DNA of 64,000 bases. It comes from Anaerostipes hominis (ex Lee et al. 2021). GTDB lineage: Bacteria > Bacillota > Clostridia > Lachnospirales > Lachnospiraceae. This document shows positions 1 through 9,500 of this stretch, piece after piece. Made by a program: the position numbers and the translations under genes. The notes below the pieces were generated by a model that worked only from the letters and a program-made list of their open reading frames with translations, did no database searches and was not told the origin of the DNA. How positions within the stretch are numbered: position 1 is the first letter of the stretch; each line of letters begins with the position of its first letter. The stretch covers positions 1 to 64,000 of the forward strand of contig NZ_NQOG01000005.1 in NCBI RefSeq assembly GCF_002270485.1, given 5' to 3'.

Positions 1-2
1 TC

Positions 3-437
3 ATCCCGCTGGTTGTCTGCCTGATGACAGCCGTTAACTCAGTGATCAAGCTGATCGGAGAGGAGAGGGTGGAACGCTTCGCACAGAAGCTGACCAGATT
101 TGCAGTACTTCGCTATACACTGCTTCCGATCATCGCGGTGCTCTTCTTGGGAAACCCGATGTGCTATACCTTCGGACGTTTCGTAGATGAAAAATATAAA
201 CCTGCTTATTATGACTCCTGTGTAAGTTTTGTACATCCTGTTACCGGACTTTTTCCACATGCAAACCCCGGCGAACTGTTCGTATACACCGGTATCTCAG
301 CCGGTATCACGAAGCTCGGCCTGTCTATCGGAGGACTTGCCGTGAGATACTTTATCGTCGGTGTGATCGTTATTCTGATCCGCGGATTGCTGACAGAGCA
401 GATCTACTTCAGAATGACCGGAAAAGCAAGCAAGTAA
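3..437 (+). CDS. srlA: PTS glucitol/sorbitol-family transporter subunit IIC (5' end outside window)
   Basis: Membrane subunit of a glucitol-family phosphotransferase system that carries a polyol across the membrane for phosphorylation by the IIB subunit. The reading frame is open from the window edge, so the true start lies upstream. The visible residues hold hydrophobic segments (RYTLLPIIAVLFLG and RYFIVGVIVILIRGLL) and the family-like stretch GNPMCYTFGRFVDEKYKPA. It is followed 18 bp later by the IIB/C gene and then the IIA gene, the order known from srlA-srlE-srlB. Family assignment is confident. The substrate is uncertain because the downstream catabolic genes are not the usual sorbitol-6-phosphate dehydrogenase set. 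Confidence 0.85.
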   Translation: MPLVVCLMTAVNSVIKLIGEERVERFAQKLTRFAVLRYTLLPIIAVLFLGNPMCYTFGRFVDEKYKPAYYDSCVSFVHPVTGLFPHANPGELFVYTGISAGITKLGLSIGGLAVRYFIVGVIVILIRGLLTEQIYFRMTGKASK

Positions 438-455
438 CGGAAAGGGGGATCCAGT

Positions 456-1448
456 ATGTATAAAACAATTACAATCAAGGCCGGAGACGGCGGATGGGGT
501 GGACCATTAACAATCACCGCAACTGAAAAATGCCACAAGATCTTAAGTGTAACCGGCGGAGGAATCCACCCGGTAGCTCAGAAGATCGCAGATATGACCG
601 GCGGAGAAGCGTTAGACGGATTTAAGACAACGGCGCCGGACGAAGAAGTGCTGGTAGCGGTAGTAGACTGCGGAGGAACCGCAAGATGCGGCGTTTATCC
701 GAAAAAAGGTATCTTTACCGTCAACCTGATGCCGGTAGGGCAGGCAGGACCGCTCGCACAGTTTATCACTCCCGAGATTTACGTCTCTGCAGTAACAGAG
801 AAAAATATCTTTGAATCTGATTATAAAGGAGACGCAGCTTCGACAAAACCGGCTGCAGCAGATGAACCGAAAAGCAAAGACCGGGCGAAAGAAGAGATCG
901 CCGCTGCAAACAGCGGCAAAAAAGAAGGAATCATCGTCAAGATCGGAAAAGGCGTTGGAAACGTAGTCAGCAAGTTTTTCCAGGCCGGCCGTGAGACCAT
1001 CGAGATGATCATCAAAAACGTGCTTCCATTCATGGCATTTACAAGTACCCTTCTGGGTATCATCAGTGCCAGCGGACTTGGAAATGTCATCGCAAAGACG
1101 ATCTCCCCACTGTGCAGTACCCTGCCTGGAATGCTTGGTATCTCTTTCGTGTGTGCCCTGCCGTTCTTATCCCCGATTTTGGGGCCTGGAGCCGTTATCG
1201 CACAGGTAGTCGGAACTCTTTTGGGAGCACAGTTTGCTCTTGGAAACATCCCGCCGCAGTATGCACTGCCGGCATTGTTTGCTATCGATGCACAGGTTGG
1301 TGCCGACTTCGTACCGGTTGGACTGAGTCTCGGAGAATCAGAACCGCAGACCATTGAGATGGGTGTTCCGGCAGTGCTGTTCTCAAGGATCGTAACCGGA
1401 CCTTTGGCCGTATTGATCGCATTTGCATTCAGTATTGGAATGTATTAA
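456..1448 (+). CDS. srlE: PTS glucitol/sorbitol-family transporter subunit IIB(C)
   Basis: Phosphoryl-transfer and membrane subunit (330 residues) of the same PTS. The N-terminal IIB part contains DCGGTARCGVYPKKG with Cys72 as probable phosphorylated residue. A charged, alanine-rich linker (about residues 125-150) leads to a C-terminal membrane part (about 180-330) with hydrophobic segments such as NVLPFMAFTSTLLGIISASG and the polar signature GADFVPVGLSLGESEPQT. Length and order match SrlE of known glucitol systems. The start follows AAGGGGGATCC in the leader and lies 18 bp after the IIC stop, so the two are probably co-transcribed. Confidence 0.88.
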   Translation: MYKTITIKAGDGGWGGPLTITATEKCHKILSVTGGGIHPVAQKIADMTGGEALDGFKTTAPDEEVLVAVVDCGGTARCGVYPKKGIFTVNLMPVGQAGPLAQFITPEIYVSAVTEKNIFESDYKGDAASTKPAAADEPKSKDRAKEEIAAANSGKKEGIIVKIGKGVGNVVSKFFQAGRETIEMIIKNVLPFMAFTSTLLGIISASGLGNVIAKTISPLCSTLPGMLGISFVCALPFLSPILGPGAVIAQVVGTLLGAQFALGNIPPQYALPALFAIDAQVGADFVPVGLSLGESEPQTIEMGVPAVLFSRIVTGPLAVLIAFAFSIGMY

Positions 1449-1486
1449 GAAATATAGAACCAAAAATGGAGGGTAGAGACGAACAT

Positions 1487-1855
1487 ATGAAATATCAGTC
1501 AACCATCACAGGCTTAGGGCCGGACGCATTAGCGTTTCTCTCGGATGCCGATATGAACTTTATCATTATCTTTAATGAAGATGCTCCGCCGGAACTTGCT
1601 GAACTGTCAGTTTTACATACAAAGGCGGAACTTACAGAAGAACCTGCGGCAGGAGATACCATGACGATCTGCGGCAAAGATTTTAAGATCAGCGCTGTGG
1701 GCAGTGAAGCACCGCATACCTTAAAGGAACTTGGACATTGTACATTAAGCTTTAAGGGCGGAACCGAGGCAGAACGCCCGGGATGCATTATGCTGGAAGG
1801 CAATGCACTGCTGCCGGAGGACTTGAAAGCCGGCGGCACAATTGAAATCAGGTAA
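1487..1855 (+). CDS. srlB: PTS glucitol/sorbitol-family transporter subunit IIA
   Basis: Cytoplasmic IIA protein of about 122 residues that takes phosphate from HPr and passes it to the IIB domain. His44 in SVLHTK is the likely phospho-acceptor. Conserved IIA(Gut)-type stretches LGHCTLSFKGG and PGCIMLEG are visible. I chose the ATG at 1487 because the GGAGGG at 1469-1473 is spaced correctly for it; an in-frame ATG at 1466 would overlap that ribosome site. Third gene of the PTS operon, 38 bp after srlE and 41 bp before the dehydrogenase. Confidence 0.85.
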   Translation: MKYQSTITGLGPDALAFLSDADMNFIIIFNEDAPPELAELSVLHTKAELTEEPAAGDTMTICGKDFKISAVGSEAPHTLKELGHCTLSFKGGTEAERPGCIMLEGNALLPEDLKAGGTIEIR

Positions 1856-1896
1856 CAATCTAACAATCATACATAGAATTTAAGGAGATTGATGTT

Positions 1897-3216
1897 ATGT
1901 TAAACATGGACCAAAAACTTATCAAAAGACAGGAAGATGGACAGATTATTAAAACCGGTATCGTAGGAGCCGGCCAGATGGGACGCGGAATGGTAACCCA
2001 GATGGTTTTGATGAACGGTATGATGCCGGCCATCGTTTCCGACATTAAAGTAGAAAACGCAGTCAATGCATTCAAATATGCAGGTGTAAAAGATGATGAT
2101 ATTGCAGTGGCAAAAACTCTTGCTGATGCAAACGCAGCTATGGAAGCAGGGAAATATGTAGCTTGTGAAGATGCAAACTTCGTATCCCAGGCGAACTTAG
2201 TAGAGTGTGCCATCGACGCAACTGGAGTGCCGGATGTAGGTGCAAAAGTCGCAACTGACGCAATGAAGAACAAAAAGCATGTGGTTATGCTGAACGTTGA
2301 GACTGACGTAGTCATCGGACCTTACTTAAAGAAGATGGCAGAAAAAGAAGGGGTTATCTATACAGGTTCCGCAGGAGATGAGCCGGGAGCTGTCATGGAA
2401 CTTTACAGCTTTGCGAAAGCCATGGGAATGAATGTAGAAGTCATGGGTAAAGGAAAGAACAATAAACTGGACTATGACTGTAACCCGGATACCGTATTAG
2501 AAGAAGCAACCAGAAGAGTCATGAGCCCCAAGATGCTCTGCGCATTCAAAGACGGAACAAAGACGATGGTAGAGATGACCGCAATGTCCAACTACACAGG
2601 ACTGGTACCGGATGTGATCGGAGGACACGGACCACAGACTTCTCCGGGAACCGAAGGCATCAAAGAGTTAAATGATATCCTGAAGCTTAAAAAAGACGGC
2701 GGAATCTTAAACAAACATGGAGTTGTAGAGTATGTAAACGGAGTTGCTCCTGGAGTGTTCGTAACCGTATCCACACCGAACGAAGAGATCGCATACCAGA
2801 TGGCATACCACAGCATGGGACCTGGACCGCTCTGGACCTTATACCGTCCATACCACTTATGTAACTTAGAGACACCGCTTACGGTAGCGAAAGCAGTTAT
2901 CGACGGAGAAGTGACCTGTGTACCGATCGACGGATTAGTATCAGAGTGTATCACAAGAGCGAAGATCGACCTGAAAGCAGGCCAGACTATCGACGGAATC
3001 GGAGGATTCACAACACACGGATCTATCGCGGAAGCAAAAGAATCTGATGCGAAGGGATACGTACCGTTTGGACTTGTGACAAACAAGGCAGTGATGAAGA
3101 GAGATGTGAAGAAGGGTGAACTTTTGACATACGATGATGTGGAATTAGATAAGTCTACGCTGATCTACCAGCTGAGAAAAGAGCAGGACGCAATGTACGG
3201 AAGAAACGTTTTATAG
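1897..3216 (+). CDS. NAD(P)-dependent oxidoreductase with C-terminal SAF domain (homoserine dehydrogenase-like fold)
   Basis: A 439-residue dehydrogenase. A Rossmann nucleotide-binding motif GIVGAGQMGRGM lies at residues 21-32. The middle part carries the substrate/NAD core (GSAGDEPGAVMELY, YHSMGPGPLWTLYRPYHL), and the C-terminal ~90 residues resemble a SAF domain (GLVTNKAVMKRDVKKGELL). Members of this group are often labelled homoserine dehydrogenase-like but are also found in sugar and polyol operons. Here it sits directly behind a glucitol-type PTS, so oxidation of a phosphorylated polyol or derived sugar acid is a reasonable inference. A good ribosome site (AAGGAG) precedes the ATG; an alternative ATG lies at 1906. 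The substrate cannot be read from sequence. Confidence 0.7.
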   Translation: MLNMDQKLIKRQEDGQIIKTGIVGAGQMGRGMVTQMVLMNGMMPAIVSDIKVENAVNAFKYAGVKDDDIAVAKTLADANAAMEAGKYVACEDANFVSQANLVECAIDATGVPDVGAKVATDAMKNKKHVVMLNVETDVVIGPYLKKMAEKEGVIYTGSAGDEPGAVMELYSFAKAMGMNVEVMGKGKNNKLDYDCNPDTVLEEATRRVMSPKMLCAFKDGTKTMVEMTAMSNYTGLVPDVIGGHGPQTSPGTEGIKELNDILKLKKDGGILNKHGVVEYVNGVAPGVFVTVSTPNEEIAYQMAYHSMGPGPLWTLYRPYHLCNLETPLTVAKAVIDGEVTCVPIDGLVSECITRAKIDLKAGQTIDGIGGFTTHGSIAEAKESDAKGYVPFGLVTNKAVMKRDVKKGELLTYDDVELDKSTLIYQLRKEQDAMYGRNVL

Positions 3217-3241
3217 TTTAACAGCTAGGAACAGAAAGAAG

Positions 3242-3289
3242 ATGTCCCGGAGGTCTGTGTTCGTTTGACGGACCTGACCTTTGAGACAT
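3242..3289 (+). other. Intercistronic RNA hairpin between dehydrogenase and aldolase genes
   Basis: ATGTC (3242-3246) pairs with GACAT (3285-3289), and inside it AGGTCTG (3251-3257) pairs with CGGACCT (3269-3275) with one G-U pair. There is no T-tract, so it is not an obvious terminator. Such structures between operon genes can set relative mRNA stability or translation. Function here is inferred. Confidence 0.4.
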
Positions 3290-3313
3290 TCTCAATTAAG
3301 GAGGAAAGAGAAG

Positions 3314-4150
3314 ATGCTTGTAACTTCAAAGGAACTGTTTAAAAAAGCGCAGGAAGGGAAATTCGCGATCCCTGCACCAAACTTTATTGATCTTGAGTCT
3401 CTCCGCTGGCATGTGGAAACAGCCGAAAGACATAATCTCCCGCTGATCCTTGCACTGGCTGAGGCACATATCGGAGAAAACATTACATTAGAAGACGCTG
3501 CTTTGGTAGGAAAGAAATATGCCGAGGAAGCAAAAGTACCGGTTGTACTTCATCTTGATCACGGAACTACACCGGAAGTGATCAAAAAGGCAATCGATCT
3601 TGGATTTTCATCTGTCATGATTGACGCTTCACAGGATACTTTTGAAGAAAATGTAAGAAAAACTAAGGAAATCATTGACTATGCACATCCAAAAGGAGTG
3701 GTAGTTGAAGCAGAGATTGGTCATGTAGGAGCCGGTGAAAACTATGAGAACCATGAGACATCAGATTCTCAGTATACAACGGTAGAAGAGGCAAAGAAGT
3801 TTGCCGAGGAGACAGGCGTGGATTCACTTGCAATCTCCATCGGTACAGCACATGGAATGTACAAAGGCATTCCGGAAATTAATTTTGACAGACTGAAAGA
3901 AATCGCCGCGGCTGTTGACACTCCGCTTGTCCTTCACGGAGGATCTTCTTCAGGAGATGAAAACTTAAACCGCTGTGCAACAAATGGAATTACGAAAATC
4001 AATATCTTCTCTGACCTGTTAGTGGCGGCAAAAGAGGAGATTGACAATAATAAACCGGAAACGTATCTGGATGTAAAGGCATTGTCAAAACAGGGAATGC
4101 AGAAATGTCTGGAACACTATTATGCAGTATTTGAAACAAGGGAAGCTTAA
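3314..4150 (+). CDS. Class II ketose-bisphosphate aldolase (fructose/tagatose-bisphosphate aldolase family)
   Basis: A 278-residue zinc-dependent aldolase of the FbaA/GatY/KbaY family, expected to cleave a ketose 1-phosphate or bisphosphate to dihydroxyacetone phosphate plus an aldehyde. Visible landmarks are the zinc-site segment HLDHG (residues 80-84, His83), EIGHVGAGE, GTAHGMYKG with a second histidine, and LHGGSSSG with a third. The ATG at 3314 follows AAGGAGGAAAGAGAAG at ideal spacing; an upstream in-frame ATG at 3281 lacks one. It lies between a dehydrogenase and a YjbQ gene in a polyol PTS operon, so its substrate is probably the product of that dehydrogenase, not necessarily fructose bisphosphate. 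Confidence 0.85.
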   Translation: MLVTSKELFKKAQEGKFAIPAPNFIDLESLRWHVETAERHNLPLILALAEAHIGENITLEDAALVGKKYAEEAKVPVVLHLDHGTTPEVIKKAIDLGFSSVMIDASQDTFEENVRKTKEIIDYAHPKGVVVEAEIGHVGAGENYENHETSDSQYTTVEEAKKFAEETGVDSLAISIGTAHGMYKGIPEINFDRLKEIAAAVDTPLVLHGGSSSGDENLNRCATNGITKINIFSDLLVAAKEEIDNNKPETYLDVKALSKQGMQKCLEHYYAVFETREA

Positions 4151-4179
4151 TTTCCAAGCTGTAAGGAGGAAAATCAATT

Positions 4180-4701
4180 ATGACCGTATATAAAGAACAA
4201 ATCAGCCTGAACTCTCATGGCACGACACCGACTTACCTGGATATCACCCCTCAGGTAAAGGAAGCAATCAAAAACAGCGGGATCAAGAGCGGAACCTGCA
4301 CCGTCATCTCACCTCATACAACCTGTTCTGTTTTCTTTGAAGAATTTGTACACGATTACAATGAGGCAGGAGATGAGTTCCTTCAGGAAGACTTAAACAA
4401 TGTACTTGAAAAGATTATTCCGAACCAGGATTCTAAAGAGCTCTACATTTATCCGGGAGAAAAACATTATGAGGCCGTGGAGGCATGGCCGAACGCTGCA
4501 GAATATCTTCCGGACGGGGACAGAAAAGCCCTCTGGAACTGTGATGCTCATCTGAAGGCTACTATGCTCGGCTCCAGCCAGGTATTTGACGTAGAAGACG
4601 GAAAATTAGGCGTCGGTTCCACCGGATATGTTTACTTTGTAGACTTTGACCGCACACGTGCCCGCACAAGAAAATGCAAGATCATTGTAATGGGTGAATA
4701 A
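4180..4701 (+). CDS. yjbQ: YjbQ family (UPF0047) protein
   Basis: A 173-residue protein of the YjbQ family. Family landmarks are HTTCSVFFEEF (about residues 46-56, matching the usual HTSAAL segment) and NCDAHLKATMLGSS (matching the DAHLK...MG segment). Some family members have weak thiamin phosphate synthase activity, but the true role is not settled. This copy is longer than the usual ~135 residues. It lies inside the polyol operon, 29 bp after the aldolase and 11 bp before the isomerase gene, so a metabolic or damage-repair role in the pathway is inferred. Its start follows GTAAGGAGG. Confidence 0.75.
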   Translation: MTVYKEQISLNSHGTTPTYLDITPQVKEAIKNSGIKSGTCTVISPHTTCSVFFEEFVHDYNEAGDEFLQEDLNNVLEKIIPNQDSKELYIYPGEKHYEAVEAWPNAAEYLPDGDRKALWNCDAHLKATMLGSSQVFDVEDGKLGVGSTGYVYFVDFDRTRARTRKCKIIVMGE

Positions 4702-4712
4702 GAAGGGATGGC

Positions 4713-5408
4713 ATGAGCATGAAGAAAGAATTGAGAGTACCATTTTTAATTGTCAATCCGAAAGCATATATTTATGGAGAAGAATCCTTAGAGCTTGCAA
4801 AAGTCTGTGACCAGCTTGCTGAGGAATATGACATTGATATTATTTTTACAGGACAGCATGTGGACTTAAAACAGATCGCACAGGAGACGAAGAACCTGAT
4901 CGTTACAACACAGCATATGGACGGATTAGTTCCGGGAAGAGGAATGGGATTCATCCTTCCGGATGCGCTGAAAGCAGCCGGAGTGGACGGTGTGATCTTA
5001 AACCACGCAGAGCATCCGCTTTCTATGTGTGACCTGGATAAGACCATCAAACGTGCAAATGAACTGGATATGATCACGATTGTGTGCTCAGATTCAGTGG
5101 AACAGACAAGGGCGGTTGCAGAGCTTGGACCTGATGTTATGATCTGTGAACCTACCAGCCTGATCGGAACAGGAAGCACAAGTGATGACGCATACATAGA
5201 AGCTACAAATGAAGCAGTGAAGTCAGTAAATCCTGATATCAAGATCATTCAGGCTGCCGGAGTCAGCACAGGGGATGACGTATACAGAGTCGTAGTGGGT
5301 GGAGCTCACGGAAGCGGCGGAACAAGCGGAATCCTGAATGCTCCTAGCAGAAAAGGAAAGATTGAAGAAATGCTTCAGGCGCTTGTAAAGGCGAAAAAAG
5401 AAATCTAA
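4713..5408 (+). CDS. Triose-phosphate isomerase homologue, archaeal-type short form
   Basis: A 231-residue TIM-barrel protein. Catalytic positions of the isomerase family are kept: the Asn-x-Lys motif in VNPKAY near residue 15, the His of LNHAEHPLS, and the Glu of CEPTSLIGTG. The C-terminal phosphate-binding glycine loop is GGAHGSGGTSG. Its length and the NHAEH and EP.LIGTG motifs resemble archaeal TIMs more than the ~250-residue bacterial housekeeping enzyme. In a polyol operon such paralogues may interconvert other short sugar phosphates, for example tetrulose phosphates, as described for TIM-family erythrulose-phosphate isomerases. Last gene of the operon; a terminator follows. Confidence 0.75.
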   Translation: MSMKKELRVPFLIVNPKAYIYGEESLELAKVCDQLAEEYDIDIIFTGQHVDLKQIAQETKNLIVTTQHMDGLVPGRGMGFILPDALKAAGVDGVILNHAEHPLSMCDLDKTIKRANELDMITIVCSDSVEQTRAVAELGPDVMICEPTSLIGTGSTSDDAYIEATNEAVKSVNPDIKIIQAAGVSTGDDVYRVVVGGAHGSGGTSGILNAPSRKGKIEEMLQALVKAKKEI

Positions 5409-5446
5409 GAATCAAATATAATACCATCATGAATAAATCCTCAGAA

Positions 5447-5481
5447 AAGTTCCGTATCCTGAAAAGATACGGGACTTTTTT
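5447..5481 (+). terminator. Intrinsic terminator after the polyol PTS operon
   Basis: AAGTTCCGTATC and GATACGGGACTT form a 12-bp stem with one G-U pair and a seven-base loop, followed by a T-run. It ends the operon that begins before the window. Confidence 0.85.
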
Positions 5482-5495
5482 GAGCATGCAAGGAA

Positions 5496-5524
5496 TTGTT
5501 TTTTTATAAGATTTGCGGTATGAT
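5496..5524 (+). promoter_or_regulatory. Sigma-A type promoter for comF
   Basis: TTGTTT (5496-5501), 17-bp spacer, TATGAT (5519-5524), about 40 bp before the comF start. Confidence 0.55.
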
Positions 5525-5565
5525 CCATATATAAGGAATCGTCCTGCTTTCGGAAAGGATTTTTT

Positions 5566-6270
5566 ATGTTATCTTTATTCCTGTCTTGCTTATTTCCGAG
5601 GCGCTGCCCGATCTGTCAACATATCTTAAAAAACCAGCAAAGTCTTATTTGTCCAAAATGCTGTCAGAGAGTCGTCTTTGTGCAGGAGCCGGCCTGTTTT
5701 TGCTGTGGAAAACCGCTTGAAAAAGACGAAACGGAATACTGCAGTGACTGCAGAAAGCATCCGAAGACATTTCAAAAAGGGATGGCACTGTGCGTATACA
5801 ATGATGAAGTGAGGGATTCCCTTGCGGCGATCAAATATCAAAATCATAAGGAGTATGCAGACTTTTATATTATGGAAATAAAAAAGAGGAAATTAAAGCG
5901 GCTGAGAGATTTGGGAATTGATCTGATACTGCCTGTTCCGCTCCACAAGAGAAAAAAGAGACAGCGGGGATTTAACCAGGCGATGCTGTTTGCAGAAGGC
6001 ATTGGAGAAATGCTCCATGTACCGGTCAGGGACTGCGTGCTGTTTAGAACCAAATATACAAAGCCTCTGAAGTCGTTAAATCCAAGGGAGCGTCTGGTAT
6101 CTATGGAACACAGTTTCTGGGCTTCGGATGAGGTGAAAGGAAAGAGAATCCTCTTGGTAGATGATATTTATACCACAGGGGCCACTGCGGAAAGCTGTAC
6201 GAGAGCTTTGAAAGCGGCAGGTGCAGAAAATGTGTGGGTGTTTTGTGTGGCAATCGGATATGGAATATAA
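5566..6270 (+). CDS. comF: ComF family phosphoribosyltransferase-like protein
   Basis: A 234-residue ComF-family protein. The N-terminal part has paired cysteine motifs of a zinc ribbon (CPICQ, CPKCC, CFCCG, CSDC). The C-terminal part has the PRPP-binding loop LLVDDIYTTGATAE of type I phosphoribosyltransferases. In Bacillus ComF takes part in DNA uptake during competence; in most Firmicutes the role is not tested. GGAAAGGA precedes the ATG. It is monocistronic here: a terminator lies before it and the accessory segment begins after it. Confidence 0.88.
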   Translation: MLSLFLSCLFPRRCPICQHILKNQQSLICPKCCQRVVFVQEPACFCCGKPLEKDETEYCSDCRKHPKTFQKGMALCVYNDEVRDSLAAIKYQNHKEYADFYIMEIKKRKLKRLRDLGIDLILPVPLHKRKKRQRGFNQAMLFAEGIGEMLHVPVRDCVLFRTKYTKPLKSLNPRERLVSMEHSFWASDEVKGKRILLVDDIYTTGATAESCTRALKAAGAENVWVFCVAIGYGI

Positions 6271-6460
6271 AGGGCTAAAGCAGACGATATAAATCCTGAT
6301 TGGATTCTATGATCCAGTCTATGTGAGCCACGCAGATTGCTATTTTTAATATCCTTATAGATACTATATATTTAAGTAGTTTTATGATTTAAAAATCACT
6401 CATTTTACCACAATGGACTTTCACTATAGAATACGGGCATGTCCGTCATACTGAAATAAA

Positions 6461-6490
6461 GCTCGTACAAAACATATAGTCTGTACGAGC
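6461..6490 (-). terminator. Hairpin terminator of the LRR adhesin gene
   Basis: GCTCGTACA (6461-6469) and TGTACGAGC (6482-6490) form a 9-bp stem just past the adhesin stop on the minus strand, followed on that strand by TTTATTT. The rest of 6271-6516 shows no gene. Confidence 0.6.
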
Positions 6491-6516
6491 CGATTAAAGC
6501 CCTCCCACAACGGTTA

Positions 6517-9500
6517 TCAGCTTTTACGTGATTTCCTTACCGCAAATGAGCCAGCAAGCAGACCAAGAGAAACTATCATCAGCGCAAGCCATGCCGTTAT
6601 ATTGGCGGTATCGCCAGTCTCAGGGTTGTCAGATGCTGTCAGCTTATCCGTATTTGCTGGTTTCTTATCTGTATCAGTGCCAGTTGGCTTCTTGTTGGTG
6701 TCCGTTGCTGGCTTTTGTGTTTCTTTTTCCTTGATGGTAACAGTAATCGCCTTTGTGACGGAAGCTCCCTGACTATCTGTTGCCTTGTAAATTACTTTGT
6801 ATGTTCCAGCTTTTGAAGTATCTACGTTATTGCTAATAACCTCAATGCTCTTTGTAATATCTCCGTCCTCTTTGTCTGTAGCCGTAACGTTCGCCTTTGC
6901 GTCGAATTTATCACCAATGGTTAAAACTACATCATTTGCTTTGATGGTAGGAATGCCATTCCATTTTGCATATAAAGTAATATCTTGCGTAATCGGTGTC
7001 TTAAAATCAAATACCTTTGTACATTCTTTATTCGTATACCACCCAACAAAGCGATAACCTTCTCGAGTTGTTTCAGGTTCACTAATTTCCTTGTTGTATT
7101 CAGCATTTGTTTCGTTTACTTTAGAACCGCCATTTGTATCAAAGATTACCTGATGAATCGGGCATACTATACTTTCCCCATTAACAACCTCATAATGATC
7201 GTTATCATCTGGTGTAAATGTCCATTTATAGGCAGTTCCAGCCTGTACCGTTTGAGTTCCATTTTCCCACGTAAATGTTCCAGTGACTGTTTTTCCAATC
7301 TTATTTTTCATTGTTCCACTGAGTTGAACATCTGACAATGTCTTTCCACTTTCAATGAAATTAAATGTAGGATATCCTTTTGGACTACCCTTAATAATTC
7401 TATAACGACGTGATACATAACAATAAGTCTTTGTATAGTTATTATATCCATTCACAACGAATGAGTAGACACCTAATTCTTTTGGAGCGATTGCTTTTAA
7501 AGCATCTGTAGTCAGTTCCGTATTTTTAACTTTAGTTAAGTGTGTACCACTAAAGGCTGTTCCCTCCTCAACTGCATGAAAATGAGCAGTAAATTGTGTG
7601 ATCGTGTTAGTAGTGGTTTCACCCTTGGTATATAAGGTAGTTAAATCTCTCGTAGTAGGAACAATGCCTTCACCAGTATATTCATACTCTTGACGCTCAT
7701 CAAAGGTGTCTAATGGGTTCTCATCTCCCTCAAGATACATATCTACCTCAACCATACCCTTTTCATAACAAGTGACATATAATATAATTGTATCTTCTGG
7801 TTTCCAATTCGTACCAACAGTAGTGAAACGATAGTTTGGATTCTTTAGTTGCATTTTTACACGAATACTATGAGGATTCCCCTTTTCATCAACAGTTGGA
7901 TGAGTTGGTAAAGTATCAGTAGTAATTTGGTTATCACTAACATCATTTACATAGGTATATTCCACATCGCCGTCTGCTCCCATACCAGGTTTAAGTGTAA
8001 TCTTTGACTTAGAAGTATCTGCTTCATAAGTACCAGATTCTCCATGTTTCTCTTTTACCGGATAGAATCCTAAAATATCACTAATCTTAGGTGCTGTCCC
8101 ATCTTCATTTAATGAATATACAATATATGGCCGACCGTCTTCTGTTTCATCTGGTGAACCATAGATAATTCTCATAGGAGTTACTTCTATATTGACCGTT
8201 AGGGTTCCAGTACTGCCATGGTCATCTGTAGCAGTGGCAGTGATGGTAGTTTTACCAACCTTATTTGCCTTTAGCTTTTTACCCTCAATAGAGACAATGG
8301 TTCTATCGCTGGATTCCCAGTTGGAAAGAGTGACATCAGCAATGGTCGGAAGCGCCTTAGTAGAGCCATACTCCATGGAAACATCATCCGTTTTCAGTTC
8401 GATCCACTTGGCGTAGTAGGTTTCGCCTGTTGTTGGCATGGTAACTTTATCGCCCCAATCGTTGTTTGTGCCGTCTTTGGTGTACCAGCCCTTAAAGATG
8501 CTACCCGATTTAGAAGGGACGGCCAGCTTTCCTTGTTCAAATACTGTATCGTCAGCAAAAGTACCGCCATTGGTAACCGCAAGAGCAGTTTTAGTTGTAT
8601 CAAAGCCATTTGATGTCGAATCTAAATTACCAGAATTCTGTAGCATTAATGCAATTAAAGATTTATTGCCCAAATAAATCACGCTGTTCGACGACATTCC
8701 TTTAAATATCTGATTATTGGCATTTATTCCTTGAGGAATATTCTTTACTGACGACGGGATGTAGGCAGCTACCAGTGAAGAAGCTCCGTAAAACGCTTTA
8801 GAACCGAATGTAGTGAGTTGATTGGGCAGTATCACTTTTTCTAAACTTGAACATCCTTCAAATGCTGAGTTCTCAATTTGAATAACAGAATCAGGAATAA
8901 AAAGAGAAGACAGTTTCGAACAGTTTTTAAATGTATCTTTGTTTATTTTTATAAAGTTTGAATTATCAGGAAGCGCAATCTTTGTAAGGTCGCTGCAGTT
9001 CATAAAAGCCTGAGCTCCTATCGTTGTTATCGTATTTGGCAACTGTATTTCTTTTAACGACTTACACTCCTGAAATGCTGAAGTCCCGATTTCAGTAATA
9101 GCTCCCTTGAAAACTATCTCCTCAATATTTGTTTTGCCAAAGGCATAGGTGGGAATCGAAGTAACCCTACTCGGAACAGAAAGACTTCCTGACAAAGAAC
9201 TATTATAAAAAGCTTGTTCTTCAATAGTTTCTAAATTTTCAGGAAGATTAATTGAAGCAATAGCAGAGCCATAAAAAGAATCCTTACCTATCCTAAGAAG
9301 TGAAGAAGGCAAACTTACTAGTTTCAGATTTTTATAGTTTTTGAAAGACTTCGCTCCTACAGATGTAACTCCACTTTCAATTACAACTTTTTCAATTTGG
9401 TTAGAATAGGCATCCCACTCTGGTGCACCGCTGTTGATATTATTAGGATATCCAGTATACGCATCTCCCATAGGACCAGAACCAGAAATAATAAGAGTAT

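Noticed and set aside
821-1354. Minus-strand frame of 177 codons
   Set aside because: Antisense shadow of srlE with skewed Pro/Ser/Thr content.
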